A DNA stretch of 64,000 nt from Agromyces sp. Leaf222. GTDB lineage: Bacteria; Actinomycetota; Actinomycetes; Actinomycetales; Microbacteriaceae. Location: contig NZ_LMKQ01000001.1 in NCBI RefSeq assembly GCF_001421565.1, positions 2,665,291-2,729,290 of the forward strand. Direction: 5' to 3'. Position 1 is the first letter of the stretch; each line of letters starts with the position of its first letter. Under the pieces are notes generated by a model that did no database searches, was not told where the DNA came from, and was given only the letters and a program-made list of their open reading frames with translations. Shown piece after piece: positions 19,722 through 29,821 of the stretch. Made by a program: the position numbers and the translations under genes.

Positions 19722-22262
19722 TTACTCGCGGATCGCGGCGCCCGTGCGCTCGCCCGCGAGAGCCGCGCCGGCGAGCTTCGCCTCGCTCGCCTCGGCGGCG
19801 GTCAGCGTGCGGTCGGCAGCGCGGAAGCGCAGTGCGAACGTGAGGCTCTTCTGCCCCTCCGGCACGCCCTGGCCGCGGTAGTCGTCGACGAGGTGCAGGG
19901 CCTCGAGCAGTTCGCCCGCGCCCTCGACGACGGATGCCGCGACGACCGCAGCGGGAACCTCGACGCCGACGACGAGCGAGAGGTCCTGCGTCGCCGCCGG
20001 GAACGTGCCGATGGCATGCGCCTCCGGCTGCTCGACCGCGAGTCCGATGACGGCGTCGAGGTCGAGCTCGAGCACGGCGACCACGCGCGGCAGGTCGGCC
20101 TCCTCGGCGATCGCGGGAAGGAGTTCTGCGGCGAACCCGACGGGATGTCCGTCGACCCGCAGCTCAGCCGTGCGTCCGGGGTGCATCGTGTGGTGCGACC
20201 CCTGCACGACCTCGAACTCGGCGCCGACCGCGAGGCCGATACGACGCGCGGCGTCGAGGGCGTCGACGATGCCCGCTGCGACCGCGGCCTGACCGGGCTG
20301 CTTCGTCACGGCATCGCCGACGAAGAGCGCGGCCACGTGACGCGGCTGCGGCGGGATGCCGGCATCGAGCTCGGCGATCGCGTCGTCGCCCGGCAGTGCG
20401 GCGCCGACGGGCAACTCGCTCGTGCCGTACTCGCGACCCGTCTCGGGCAGGAACACGAGCCCCTGCTCGAACAGGCCGAGGTCGACGAGGCCGCGCGAGC
20501 GATTGCGCTTGGCCGCCGCGACGAGACCGGGCAGCAGGGAACGGCGCAGCACCGGGTTCGTCGCATCGAGCGCGTTCGCGAGCCGCACGGATGCCACGGG
20601 CGACCCGTCGGCGCTGCCGAACTGCCGGTTGTCGGCCTCGTTCGAGAACGGGAAGGAGAGCACCTCGGTGGCTCCCCCGACCGCGAGCGCGTCGGAGACG
20701 CGGCGACGGATGCGCTGCGAGCGCGTGAGGCCGCGGCCGGGCGGGGCGACGGGCAGCACCGACGGGATGCGCTCGTAGCCGCCGAGTCGCGCGACCTCCT
20801 CGACGAGCTCTTCACGGCCGGTCAGGTCGGGGCGCCACGACGGCGGAACCACCGAGAACCCGTCGTCGACGCCGTCGTGGCCGCCGAGGTCGGCGACCGA
20901 GGCACCGATCTTCTCGAGCGAGGAACGCACCTCGGCGTCGTCGTAGTCGACGCCCGTGACCCGCGAGACGAAGCCGCGCGGCAGCACGATCGCCTGGCGC
21001 GCGGGAACGTCGGCCAGCACCGAGACGCCCTCGGCCGTGCCGCCGGCGAGTTCGACCATGAGCTGGGCGACCCGCGCCGAGGCGGCCGCGGCGATCTCGG
21101 GGTCGACGCCGCGCTCGTTGCGCTTGGACGCCTCGCTCGGCAGCTTGTGCCGACGGGCCGTGCGCGCGATCGACACGGGGTCGAAGTTCGCGGCCTCGAT
21201 GAGCACGTTCGTCGTGCTGTCGGAGATCTCGGTGTCGGCGCCGCCCATGACGCCCGCGATGCCGATGGCGCCGCGATCGTCGACGATCAGGAGGTCCTCG
21301 ACGTGCAGCGCGCGCTCCTTGTCGTCGAGCGTGGTGATCTTCTCGCCCGGCGTCGCACGGCGCACGACGATGCCGCCCTGCAGCTTGTCGAGGTCGTATG
21401 CGTGCGTCGGCTGCCCGAACTCGAGCATGACGTAGTTCGTGATGTCGACGAGCAGCGAGAGCGAGCGGATGCCGGCGAGCTTCAGCCGCGCGATCATCCA
21501 CGCGGGCGTCGGGCGCGTGGGGTCGACCCCGCGCACGATCTGCGTCGTGAAGACGCCGACCGCGGCACGGCCGCGGATGGGGGCGTCATCGCGGAGCTCG
21601 ACGGGGAACGGCGCCGACGCGACATCCGGCGCCGGGTGCACCAGCGCGGGGTCGCGGAAGGCCGCACCCGTGGCGTGCGAGTACTCGCGGGCGACGCCGC
21701 GGATCGAGAAGGCGTAGCCGCGGTCGGGCGTGACGTTCAACTCGACGGCCGTGTCGTCGAGGCCGAGCAGCGCGATCGCGTCGGTGCCGACGGGCGCGTC
21801 GATGCCGAGCGTCGACAGTCGCAGGATGCCGTCGTGGTCTTCACCGAGGCCGAGCTCGCGCGCCGAGGCGATCATGCCGTCGGAGACGTGGCCGTACGTC
21901 TTGCGGGCCGCGATCGGGAACGGGCCGGGCAGCACCGCACCGGGCAGGGTCACCACGACCTTGTCGCCGACGAAGAAGTTGCGGGCGCCGCACACGATGC
22001 CGTGCACGGCCTCGCCGCCGTCGGCCGCGGTCTCGCCCTCTGGCGCGACACGCACCTGGCACCAGCGGATCGTCTTGCCGTTGGACTGCGGCTCCTCGAC
22101 GAACTCGAGCACCTCGCCCACGACGATGGGGCCGACGAGGTCGAACGTGTGCACGCCCTCCTCCTCGAGCCCGAGCTCGACCAGGGCGGCGTGCACGTGC
22201 TCGGGCGTCGTTCCGGGAACGAGCTCGACGTACTCGGCGAGCCAACTCAGCGGCACTCGCAT
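19722..22262 (-). CDS. pheT: phenylalanyl-tRNA synthetase beta subunit
   Basis: Large subunit of the alpha2-beta2 enzyme that charges tRNA-Phe. The 846-residue chain has the usual domain order: N-terminal tRNA-binding EMAP-like domain with the VCGARNFFVGDKVVV segment near 90, the B3/B4 editing domain, B5, the pseudo-catalytic core and a C-terminal anticodon-binding FDX-ACB domain (FPAATQDLSLVVG onward). It follows pheS by 4 nt. pheST next to argC is also the mycobacterial order, here interrupted by the transporter block. Confidence 0.97.
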   Translation of the reverse strand: MRVPLSWLAEYVELVPGTTPEHVHAALVELGLEEEGVHTFDLVGPIVVGEVLEFVEEPQSNGKTIRWCQVRVAPEGETAADGGEAVHGIVCGARNFFVGDKVVVTLPGAVLPGPFPIAARKTYGHVSDGMIASARELGLGEDHDGILRLSTLGIDAPVGTDAIALLGLDDTAVELNVTPDRGYAFSIRGVAREYSHATGAAFRDPALVHPAPDVASAPFPVELRDDAPIRGRAAVGVFTTQIVRGVDPTRPTPAWMIARLKLAGIRSLSLLVDITNYVMLEFGQPTHAYDLDKLQGGIVVRRATPGEKITTLDDKERALHVEDLLIVDDRGAIGIAGVMGGADTEISDSTTNVLIEAANFDPVSIARTARRHKLPSEASKRNERGVDPEIAAAASARVAQLMVELAGGTAEGVSVLADVPARQAIVLPRGFVSRVTGVDYDDAEVRSSLEKIGASVADLGGHDGVDDGFSVVPPSWRPDLTGREELVEEVARLGGYERIPSVLPVAPPGRGLTRSQRIRRRVSDALAVGGATEVLSFPFSNEADNRQFGSADGSPVASVRLANALDATNPVLRRSLLPGLVAAAKRNRSRGLVDLGLFEQGLVFLPETGREYGTSELPVGAALPGDDAIAELDAGIPPQPRHVAALFVGDAVTKQPGQAAVAAGIVDALDAARRIGLAVGAEFEVVQGSHHTMHPGRTAELRVDGHPVGFAAELLPAIAEEADLPRVVAVLELDLDAVIGLAVEQPEAHAIGTFPAATQDLSLVVGVEVPAAVVAASVVEGAGELLEALHLVDDYRGQGVPEGQKSLTFALRFRAADRTLTAAEASEAKLAGAALAGERTGAAIRE

Positions 22263-22266
22263 GTCT

Positions 22267-23307
22267 TCAGACCACCATTCCGAACTGCTGGGAGAACCGG
22301 ATGTCGCCCTCGACCATCTCGCGCATGTCCTGCACGCCGTCGCGGAGCATGAGGCCCCGCTCGATGCCCATGCCGAACGCGAACCCCGTGTAGACCTCGG
22401 GGTCGATGCCCGCCGAGCGGAGCACGTTCGGGTGCACCATGCCGCATCCGCCCCACTCGATCCAGCGCGGACCCGTCTTGAAGGTCGGGTGCCAGAAGTC
22501 GAGTTCGGCCGACGGCTCGGTGAACGGGAAGTAGCTGGGGCGCAGGCGCACCTTGGCCTCGTCGCCGAAGATCGACTTCACGAAGTGGTCGAGGGTGCCC
22601 TTGAGGTGCGCCATCGTGAGGCCCTTGTCGACCGCGAGGCCCTCGAACTGCATGAACACGGGCAGGTGCGTGGCGTCGAACTCGTCGGTGCGGTAGACGC
22701 GACCCGGCGCGAGCACGTAGATCGGCACCTCGCGGTCGAGCATCGAGCGCACCTGCACGGGGCTCGTGTGCGTGCGCATCACGAGGTGGGCCTCAGGCGG
22801 GTCGACGAAGAAGGTGTCCTGCATCGCGCGCGCAGGGTGGTCGGCGTCGAAGTTCAGCGCGTCGAAGTTGAACCACTCGCTCTCGACCTCCGGCCCCTCG
22901 GCGATCTCCCAGCCCATGCCCGTGAAGACGTCGCACACGCGGTCTTCGAGCAGGGCGAGCGGATGCCGCGAGCCGGCGGTGTACCGCGACGGCAGCGCCG
23001 TGACATCCACCGCCTCGGCCTCGAGCTGGGCCGCCGCCTCAGCGGCGACGATCTCGTTCTCGCGGGCGGCGAAGGCCTGGTTGACGCGGCCGCGGGCCCC
23101 GCCGACGAGCTTGCCGAGTGCGGCCTTCTGGTCGTTGGGGACATTGCGGAGTTCGGCGTTCAGCTGGGCGAGTTCGCTCTTCTCGCCGGTGTGCTCGGCG
23201 CGAACGGCCTTCAGCGCGGCGGAATCGCCGGCCGAGGCGATCGCGGCGAGCGCCGCGGTGACCGCGGACTCGACGGACTGCTCGGTGATTTCACGGGGCT
23301 CGGACAC
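22267..23307 (-). CDS. pheS: phenylalanyl-tRNA synthetase alpha subunit
   Basis: Catalytic subunit, 346 residues: an N-terminal coiled-coil arm, then class II motifs with HPARAMQDTFF, RTHTSPVQVR and the GCGMVHPNVLR and FAFGMGIERGLML segments near the end. The start is GTG at 23307. A -10-like TAGACT (23316-23321) ends 8 nt before it and there is no ribosome binding site, so the mRNA is probably leaderless. Confidence 0.97.
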   Translation of the reverse strand: MSEPREITEQSVESAVTAALAAIASAGDSAALKAVRAEHTGEKSELAQLNAELRNVPNDQKAALGKLVGGARGRVNQAFAARENEIVAAEAAAQLEAEAVDVTALPSRYTAGSRHPLALLEDRVCDVFTGMGWEIAEGPEVESEWFNFDALNFDADHPARAMQDTFFVDPPEAHLVMRTHTSPVQVRSMLDREVPIYVLAPGRVYRTDEFDATHLPVFMQFEGLAVDKGLTMAHLKGTLDHFVKSIFGDEAKVRLRPSYFPFTEPSAELDFWHPTFKTGPRWIEWGGCGMVHPNVLRSAGIDPEVYTGFAFGMGIERGLMLRDGVQDMREMVEGDIRFSQQFGMVV

Positions 23308-23371
23308 GAGAGACGAGTCTAGCGGTCGGCGCTCGGTCGGGCTGCCGGGGTCGACGGCCGTCGTTGATCAG

Positions 23372-24298
23372 TCAGCCCTGACTGTTTCCCTCGGACTGCC
23401 GAGCCGACGCGACCGCCTGTGCCATCAGCAGCGCCTGGTTCGGATCCTCGACCGCAGCACCCTTGCCGGTGTGGTAGCGACGATCGGTGCGCCGCGCCAG
23501 CCAGCGCGCGAACCACGAGAGCGAGAGGTCGATCACGAGGTAGAACACGAAGGCGATGCACCACAGGGTGAACAGGTAGCGATTGCCGTAGAAGCTGCCG
23601 AGGTTGTTGAGGGTGACGCGGAGCAGCTCGGGATAGCCGACGATGTACGCGAGCGAGGTGTCCTTCAGCAGGACGACGAGCTGGGCGACGATGATCGGCA
23701 GCATCTGGCGGAACGCCTGCGGGAACTCCACGAGCATCTTGGACTGCAGCGGCCGCATGCCGACGCTCAGCGCGGCCTCGCGCTGACCCCTGGGGAGGGC
23801 CACCAGACCCGCACGGAGCGTCTCGCCGATGAGGGCACCGTTGTAGATCGCGAGCGCGGAGACGACCGCCCAGTACTGGCCGGTGCCCGCGACGAGCAGG
23901 ATGAAGAGCATCATCAGCAGCACGGGCATGCCGCGGAAGAATTCGATCAGCACGGCAGTGGGAATGCGCACCCAGGCGATCGCCGAGCTGCGGAGCAGCG
24001 AGAGGACGATGCCGATCGCGATGGCGAGCACTGCGGCGACGGCCGCAGCGCGCAGCGTTCCCCAGACGCCGACGCTGATGATGAAGCCCCACATCTCGGG
24101 GTCGGCGACGATGGTCCAGCGCACGGTGTCGAACATGCCCGGAAGCGTGATGCCGCCGGACTCGCGCGGCGCATTCAGGGTCGCGAAGACCCAGCCGAGG
24201 CCCGCGACCACGACCACGGCCGTGACGGCCGAGAGGATGCGGGAGAGGCGACGGGCCTTCGGGCCGGGCGCATCGAACAGGACACTGGCGCCGCTCAT
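23372..24298 (-). CDS. gluD: glutamate-type amino-acid ABC transporter permease
   Basis: 308-residue membrane subunit of a polar amino-acid importer, with the HisMQ-type loop EFFRGMPVLLMMLF and GALIGETLRAGLVALPRGQREAA followed by the KDTSLAYIVG segment. ATG 24298 overlaps the stop of the first permease by 4 bp (ATGA) and has GGTGG upstream; a GTG 15 nt further upstream is less likely. The C-terminus is a basic tail after the last membrane segment. Gene symbols follow the Corynebacterium gluABCD system, to which layout and proteins correspond; specificity for glutamate is inferred. A short inverted repeat overlaps its stop. Confidence 0.88.
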   Translation of the reverse strand: MSGASVLFDAPGPKARRLSRILSAVTAVVVVAGLGWVFATLNAPRESGGITLPGMFDTVRWTIVADPEMWGFIISVGVWGTLRAAAVAAVLAIAIGIVLSLLRSSAIAWVRIPTAVLIEFFRGMPVLLMMLFILLVAGTGQYWAVVSALAIYNGALIGETLRAGLVALPRGQREAALSVGMRPLQSKMLVEFPQAFRQMLPIIVAQLVVLLKDTSLAYIVGYPELLRVTLNNLGSFYGNRYLFTLWCIAFVFYLVIDLSLSWFARWLARRTDRRYHTGKGAAVEDPNQALLMAQAVASARQSEGNSQG

Positions 24299-24945
24299 CG
24301 CTGCACCACCCACTTCCGCTCGAGTTGCGTCGCGAGCAGGCCGAGCGGCACGGTCACGATGAGGTAGAAGAACGCGACTCCGATCAGCACGGCGATCACC
24401 GCGTCGCCGTTCGCGTTCGCGAGCGTGCGGCCGACGCCGAACAGCTCGCTCACGAATCCGACGCCGCCGACCACGGAGGTGTTCTTCGTCAGGGCGATCA
24501 GGACGTTGATGAGCGGCGGAATCGTCATGCGGAACGCCTGCGGGAGCACGATGAGCGAGACCGTCAGGCCGAAGCCGAGGCCCAGGCTGCGGGCGGCCTC
24601 CGCCTGGCCGACGGGCACGCCGTTGATGCCCGAGCGCAGCGCCTCGGCGATGAATGGCGACGTGTAGACCGCCAGGGCGATCATGCCGGCGATGAGGTAC
24701 GGGAGTTCGGACCCGAGGATCGGGAGGATGATCGCACAGAAGATCACGACGAGCGTCAGCGGCGTGTTGCGGATGATCTCGGTGTAGACCGTGGCGATCA
24801 CGCGCAGCGTCGCGATCGGCGAGATGCGCATCGCGGCGATGAGCGTGCCGAGCACGAGCGCGCCCGCACCGCCGACCGCGAGGAGCAGCAGCGTCACGCT
24901 GAAGCCCTCGAGGTAGAGCGGAAGATTCGCGATGACGACGTCCAC
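24295..24945 (-). CDS. gluC: glutamate-type amino-acid ABC transporter permease
   Basis: 216-residue permease with about five membrane segments and the signature TEIIRNTPLTLVVIF, then PFIAEALRSGINGVPVGQAEAARSLG and TKNTSVVGGVG. The start is GTG at 24945 with AGAGGA upstream. It lies between the binding-protein gene and gluD and overlaps the latter by 4 bp. Confidence 0.9.
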   Translation of the reverse strand: MDVVIANLPLYLEGFSVTLLLLAVGGAGALVLGTLIAAMRISPIATLRVIATVYTEIIRNTPLTLVVIFCAIILPILGSELPYLIAGMIALAVYTSPFIAEALRSGINGVPVGQAEAARSLGLGFGLTVSLIVLPQAFRMTIPPLINVLIALTKNTSVVGGVGFVSELFGVGRTLANANGDAVIAVLIGVAFFYLIVTVPLGLLATQLERKWVVQR

Positions 24946-25003
24946 GCGGGTCCTCTCGGTGGAGGAACGGGTCCGGACCGGAAGCGGCCCGGACCCGTTC
25001 GGA

Positions 25004-25864
25004 TCAGTAGCGGTCGACCGCGGGCGGGTCGACGAACGGCAGCACGGTTCCGGCCGTGGAGTTCCACGCCTCCTCGTAGCGCCCGTCTTCGTAGGCCTCT
25101 TCGAGCACGTCGTTGATGAACATGCGGAAGTCGGTGTCGTCGAGCTGCACGCCGATGCCGTAGGGCTCCTCGGTGAACGGCTCGCCGACGACCTTGAACT
25201 CGCCCTCGTTCTGGGCTGCGAGGCCCGCGAGGATCACGTTGTCGGTCGACACGGCGACCACCTTGCCGCTGCGGAGCGGCTCGAGGCAGTTGGAGTAGGT
25301 GTCGGTCTCGAGGACCTCGGCACCGAGCTCCTTGAGGTTCGCCGCCGGAGTCGAGCCCGTGACCGAGCAGACCGGCTGGCCGACGAGGTCTTCTTCGCTG
25401 GTGATGTCGTCGTTGTCGGCCAGCACGAGGATCGACTGCCCGGCCATGTAGTACGGACCCGCGAAGGAGATGACCTCCTTGCGCTCGTCGTTGATCGTGT
25501 AGGTCGCGACGACGAGGTCGACCTGGCCGCCCTCGATGAACGGCTCGCGGTTCGCCGAGACCGTCTCGGTCCAGGTGATGTTGCCCTCGTCGATGCCGAG
25601 CTCGGAGGCGATGATCTTGCCGATCTCGACGTCGAACCCCTCGGGCTCGCCCGACGGGCCGACCAGGCCGAAGAGGGGCTGGTCGAACTTCGTGCCGATC
25701 GTGATCTCGCCGGCCTCCTGCAGCCGGGCCATGGTGGTGCCCGCCTCGAAGGTGGGTGCGGGCTCGTCGGAGCCGGCGTCGTCGCTGCCCCCGCTGCTGC
25801 AGCCCGCCAGGGCCAGTGCGGCGGCCGCTGCGGCCGCGACGAGGGCGATTCTCATGCGTGTCAT
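25004..25864 (-). CDS. gluB: glutamate-type ABC transporter binding lipoprotein
   Basis: 286-residue solute receptor. Signal sequence with lipobox LAGC, lipidated cysteine at 22, followed by a Ser/Gly/Asp-rich tether. The mature part has the SBP family-3 pattern: ITIGTKFDQPLFG, PEGFDVEIGKIIA, then DLVVATYTINDERK and SFAGPYYMAGQ. GAGG lies 8 nt before the ATG at 25864. Confidence 0.92.
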   Translation of the reverse strand: MTRMRIALVAAAAAAALALAGCSSGGSDDAGSDEPAPTFEAGTTMARLQEAGEITIGTKFDQPLFGLVGPSGEPEGFDVEIGKIIASELGIDEGNITWTETVSANREPFIEGGQVDLVVATYTINDERKEVISFAGPYYMAGQSILVLADNDDITSEEDLVGQPVCSVTGSTPAANLKELGAEVLETDTYSNCLEPLRSGKVVAVSTDNVILAGLAAQNEGEFKVVGEPFTEEPYGIGVQLDDTDFRMFINDVLEEAYEDGRYEEAWNSTAGTVLPFVDPPAVDRY

Positions 25865-25916
25865 GTCCGTTGCCTCTTTCTGGTGGTGGTTCCCGGTCGC
25901 TCGTGGCGACCCGGGT

Positions 25917-26705
25917 CTAGTGGTCGAGGATCTTGGAGAGGAAGTCCTTGGCGCGGTCGGACTTCGGGTTGTCGAAGAAGTCGGCCGGGGTCGCCTCCTC
26001 GACGATGCGGCCGTCGGCCATGAACAGCACCCGGTCGGCCGCCTTACGGGCGAAGCCCATCTCGTGGGTCACGACGATCATCGTCATGCCGTCTTTGGCG
26101 AGGCCGACCATGACGTCGAGCACCTCGTTGATCATCTCGGGGTCGAGCGCGCTCGTCGGCTCGTCCATGAGGATGAGCTTCGGGTTCATCGCGAGCGACC
26201 GGGCGATCGCCACGCGCTGCTGCTGGCCTCCGGAGAGCTGTGCGGGCAGCTTCTTCGCCTGATTGGCCACACCGACGCGGTCGAGCAGTCTCATCGCCTC
26301 GGCCTCGGCGGCCTTGCGCGACATCCGCTTGACCCTCGTGGGCGCGAGGGTGATGTTCTCGAGCACGGTCTTGTGCGCGAACAGGTTGAACGACTGGAAG
26401 ACCATGCCGACATCGGCGCGAAGCTTTGCGAGCGCCGCGCCCTCTTCGGGGAGCTTCTGGCCGTCGATCGAGATCGAACCGGAGTCGATGGTCTCGAGGC
26501 GGTTGATCGCACGGCACAACGTCGATTTGCCGGATCCGCTCGGGCCGATCACCACGACGACCTCGCCGCGATTCACGACCGTGTTGATGTCGTTCAGCAC
26601 GTGCAGTTCGCCGTAGTGCTTGTCGACGTGGTCGACGACGACCAGGGGTTCGCCACGACGGACCGAGATGTTCGACGTCGGCGGCGCTGGCTGGGTCGGG
26701 TCCAT
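25917..26705 (-). CDS. gluA: glutamate-type ABC transporter ATPase
   Basis: 262-residue ATP-binding subunit: Walker A GPSGSGKS at 54-61, Q-loop in [12 protein letters not shown], signature LSGGQQQRV and Walker [13 protein letters not shown]. First gene of the order gluA-B-C-D. The ATG at 26705 follows a G-rich TTGGGGGT rather than a normal ribosome binding site. A CCCCC/GGGGG inverted repeat surrounds the possible -10 TAGTTT just upstream. Confidence 0.92.
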   Translation of the reverse strand: MDPTQPAPPTSNISVRRGEPLVVVDHVDKHYGELHVLNDINTVVNRGEVVVVIGPSGSGKSTLCRAINRLETIDSGSISIDGQKLPEEGAALAKLRADVGMVFQSFNLFAHKTVLENITLAPTRVKRMSRKAAEAEAMRLLDRVGVANQAKKLPAQLSGGQQQRVAIARSLAMNPKLILMDEPTSALDPEMINEVLDVMVGLAKDGMTMIVVTHEMGFARKAADRVLFMADGRIVEEATPADFFDNPKSDRAKDFLSKILDH

Positions 26706-26756
26706 ACCCCCAAAACTAGGGGGCGAAGGGCACCGAGATCAGGATCGCACGCGGTT

Positions 26757-26774
26757 GGTTACCTTTTCGTAACC
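26757..26774. promoter_or_regulatory. palindrome before the glu operon
   Basis: GGTTAC-CTTTTC-GTAACC, a perfect 6-bp inverted repeat in the 79-nt gap between the rRNA methyltransferase stop and gluA. It could be an operator for the transporter or a weak terminator for the upstream gene; no U-tract follows on the minus strand. Confidence 0.35.
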
Positions 26775-26784
26775 CGCGGGGCGC

Positions 26785-27588
26785 TCAGGCGCTGCGCTGG
26801 GCGAAGGCGCTCTCGTACAGGCACACGGATGCCGCGGTCGCGAGGTTCATCGACTCGGCATGCCCGTAGATGGGCACCGTGACGACCCGGTCGGCGAGCT
26901 CGAGCTGCTCGTCGAGCAGGCCCCTGGCCTCGTTGCCGAACAGCCATGCCGTGGGCTTCGCCAGCGTTCCGTCGGTGCGCGCCGCGAGGAGGTCGTCGCC
27001 CTTCACGTCGGCCGCGATCACCGTCAGGCCGGCGGCCCTGGCGCGCACGAGCACGTCGGCGAGGTCTGCGCCGACCGCGACGGGCACGTGGAAGATGGAC
27101 CCCGTCGAGCTGCGCACGACCTTGGGGTTGTAGAGGTCGACCGCGCGACCCGTGAACACGACCGCGTCGGCGCCCGCGGCATCCGCTGCCCGGACGATCG
27201 TGCCGGCGTTGCCGGGGTCGCGCACCTCTTCGAGGATCGCGATCAGCTTCGGGGAGGCCGCGAACACGTCTTTCACGGCCGTCGGGAACTGCCGGCAGAC
27301 CGCCACGAACCCCTGCGGGGTCACCGTGTCGGCCATGGAATCGAGCACCTCTTCGGTGACGTACTCGATCTCGAGGTCGGCTTCATCGGCCGCGGCCACG
27401 ATCTCGGGATGGCGTTCGAGCGCCGTCGGGGTGGCGAAGAGCTCGAGCACCAGCTCGGGCCGGAACCGCAGCGCCTCGGAGACCGCCTGCGGCCCCTCGA
27501 GCAGGAACAGCCCACTCTCGGAACGCGACGCCTTCTTGGCGAGCTTCGCGACCGAGCGGACACGGGGAGACCTGGGGTTCTCGAGCAT
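26785..27588 (-). CDS. TrmH/SpoU-family rRNA methyltransferase
   Basis: 267-residue SAM-dependent RNA 2'-O-methyltransferase with a C-terminal SPOUT knot: the [19 protein letters not shown] motif, [10 protein letters not shown] and the final [18 protein letters not shown]. The N-terminal domain binds RNA. The ATG at 27588 ([10 protein letters not shown]) matches the family start better than an upstream in-frame ATG. It lies downstream of the infC-rpmI-rplT operon, as the tsnR-like gene does in mycobacteria, suggesting 23S rRNA as the target. Confidence 0.9.
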   Translation of the reverse strand: MLENPRSPRVRSVAKLAKKASRSESGLFLLEGPQAVSEALRFRPELVLELFATPTALERHPEIVAAADEADLEIEYVTEEVLDSMADTVTPQGFVAVCRQFPTAVKDVFAASPKLIAILEEVRDPGNAGTIVRAADAAGADAVVFTGRAVDLYNPKVVRSSTGSIFHVPVAVGADLADVLVRARAAGLTVIAADVKGDDLLAARTDGTLAKPTAWLFGNEARGLLDEQLELADRVVTVPIYGHAESMNLATAASVCLYESAFAQRSA

Positions 27589-27614
27589 GACGCCAATTCT
27601 AGGGCGGGAACGCG

Positions 27615-27663
27615 GAACGGCCCGGCACCGCCCTGCTCTCACGCAGGGGGTGCCGGGCCGTTC
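27615..27663 (-). terminator. terminator of infC-rpmI-rplT
   Basis: GAACGGCCCGGCACC (27615-27629) pairs with GGTGCCGGGCCGTTC (27649-27663). An inner CCCTGC/GCAGGG stem extends it past one bulged G. It starts 22 nt after the rplT stop. Confidence 0.8.
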
Positions 27664-27684
27664 GACGTCAGTCGAGGCTGCTGC

Positions 27685-28071
27685 TTACGCGGCGGTCTTC
27701 GGAGCCGAGGTGTCGGCCGGGAGGGCCTTCTTGGCCGACTCGACGAGCGCGGCGAACGTCGCCGGCTCGTGCACGGCGAGCTCGGCGAGGATGCGACGGT
27801 CGACCTCGATGCCCGCAAGGCCGAGGCCCTGGATGAGGCGGTTGTACGTGAGGCCGTTCGCACGCGAAGCCGCGTTGATCCGCTGGATCCAGAGGCGACG
27901 GAAGTCGCCCTTCTTCTTGCGGCGGTCGTTGTACGAGTAGACGAGGGAGTGGGTGACCTGCTCCTTGGCCTTGCGGTACAGACGCGAACGCTGGCCGCGG
28001 TAACCCGCAGCGCGCTCGAGGATGACGCGACGCTTCTTGTGGGCGTTGACCGCCCTCTTCACTCTTGCCAT
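27685..28071 (-). CDS. rplT: 50S ribosomal protein L20
   Basis: 128 residues, opening [15 protein letters not shown] and continuing with the [17 protein letters not shown] and [13 protein letters not shown] segments of L20, an early 23S-binding assembly protein. The C-terminus carries a short Ala/Pro/Thr tail. Third gene of the infC-rpmI-rplT operon. Confidence 0.98.
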   Translation of the reverse strand: MARVKRAVNAHKKRRVILERAAGYRGQRSRLYRKAKEQVTHSLVYSYNDRRKKKGDFRRLWIQRINAASRANGLTYNRLIQGLGLAGIEVDRRILAELAVHEPATFAALVESAKKALPADTSAPKTAA

Positions 28072-28103
28072 GACTCTGTTTCTTCCTTAACGGGTCTCGC
28101 GGC

Positions 28104-28298
28104 TCAGCGGCCGAGAAGCTTCTTGATGACCTTGGCGTCGGGGGCCGACACGACCTTGTCCTGGTTCAGACGGGCCTTGCGCTTCGAGGCCTTGACCTCG
28201 AGGTTGTGGCGCATTCCGGCCTGCTGCTTCTTGATCTTGCCGCTGCCGGTGATCTTGAAGCGCTTCTTGGACCCGGAGTGGGTCTTCTGCTTCGGCAT
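28104..28298 (-). CDS. rpmI: 50S ribosomal protein L35
   Basis: 64 residues, [18 protein letters not shown] at the start and a basic [14 protein letters not shown] segment, typical of L35. Between infC and rplT, with 54 and 32 nt gaps. Confidence 0.98.
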   Translation of the reverse strand: MPKQKTHSGSKKRFKITGSGKIKKQQAGMRHNLEVKASKRKARLNQDKVVSAPDAKVIKKLLGR

Positions 28299-28352
28299 CT
28301 CGTGTGTCTCCTTGGTTCTGCCGCCAACTCGTGGCGGACGTGGGTGTCTGGC

Positions 28353-28973
<621 letters not shown>

Positions 28974-29203
28974 GCGGGTACTCCTCTACTCAAGCTTCTT
29001 CACTCGATGGGAGACCGGATGCCGCCCACCGTTTCGAGAGCGAAGATCCACGCACGCCGAACGGAATCACACCATTCAGCACTGCGGCCCCCTGACTACC
29101 CCATGTCTCGCGATCGTTGCCGATCTGGAGCCATGCGGCGGAGGGCATTCAACCCGGTAACCTTGATGAAGCGGTAAGCGCGGGTGGGAGAATCTCCACT
29201 TTC
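28974..29203. other. upstream region of infC
   Basis: About 230 nt with no believable gene. It should hold the infC promoter and 5' leader on the minus strand, but I could not identify a strong -35/-10 pair. A small imperfect GTGG...CCAC hairpin occurs at 29184-29199, next to the hairpin array. L20/L35 leader-type autoregulation would be expected here or between genes; no known leader fold could be recognised by eye. Confidence 0.4.
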
Positions 29204-29284
29204 GTACTGGGACAAGCCCAGCCGTACTGGGACAAGCCCAGCCGTGCCGGGGACATGCCCCGGCGTGCCGGGTGCGAGACCCGG
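29204..29284. repeat. tandem array of four small hairpin units
   Basis: Four consecutive units of 20-21 bp: 29204-29223 and 29224-29243 (identical, each with CTGGG-ACAAG-CCCAG), 29244-29264 (GCCGGGG-ACATG-CCCCGGC) and 29265-29284 (CCGGG-TGCGAGA-CCCGG). Arm bases change in paired fashion (T-A to C-G) while the 5-nt loop stays ACAAG/ACATG in the first three. It ends 27 nt before the DUF1844 start codon. Confidence 0.75.
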
Positions 29285-29311
29285 ACCGAACGAGTCTAGC
29301 AGAGGATGTCT

Positions 29312-29734
29312 GTGATCGAGAATTCAGACGAGCCCACTTTCGCCGGCGGATCCCACGAGGATCACGCCGACGGCCACACCGAACACCACGAGGGCGACCT
29401 CGAGGAGGCGCTCGACGGCGCCACACGCGACATCGCCGAGGTACCGGCGGTCGAGATCATCACGACCGCCGCCGTGCACCTCATGAGCGCCGCCGCGGTC
29501 AAGGTCGGCCTCGCCGACGACCCCGAGTCGCAGATCGACCTCGACGAGGCCCGCAAGCTCATCAACGCGCTCGCCGGGCTCATCACCGCGGGCGCTCCCG
29601 AGATCAGCGACATGCACGCCCGCTCGCTGCGCGACGGACTCCGTTCGCTGCAGCTCGCGTTCCGCGAGGCATCCGTCATCCCCGACGCCATCGGCCAGGG
29701 GCCAGGCGAGAAGTGGACCGGCCCGGTCAACTGA
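29312..29734 (+). CDS. DUF1844 family protein
   Basis: About 140 residues. After an acidic, His-rich N-terminus comes the DUF1844 core: EIITTAAVHLMSAAAVKVGL, then IDLDEARKLINALAGLI and the LRDGLRSLQLAFREAS helix. Cytoplasmic, function unknown; common next to infC in actinobacteria. GTG 29312 is preferred because AGAGG (29301-29305) lies 6 nt ahead; ATG 29306 directly abuts that ribosome binding site. Confidence 0.88.
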   Translation: MIENSDEPTFAGGSHEDHADGHTEHHEGDLEEALDGATRDIAEVPAVEIITTAAVHLMSAAAVKVGLADDPESQIDLDEARKLINALAGLITAGAPEISDMHARSLRDGLRSLQLAFREASVIPDAIGQGPGEKWTGPVN

Positions 29735-29751
29735 CTCAGCCCGCCCACCGC

Positions 29752-29788
29752 ACGATGGGGTCGCCGCAGCTCGCGGCGACCCCATCGT
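29752..29788. terminator. bidirectional terminator
   Basis: A perfect 16-bp stem (29752-29767 with 29773-29788; core GATGGGGTCGCCGC) around the 5-nt loop AGCTC, between the converging DUF1844 and nei genes. Confidence 0.88.
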
Positions 29789-29821
29789 CGTTCACGGGGC
29801 TCTCGTGCTCACGTCGCCGGC

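Noticed and set aside
29306..29311. ATG 29306 as the DUF1844 start
   Set aside because: It abuts AGAGG directly; GTG 29312 has correct spacing.
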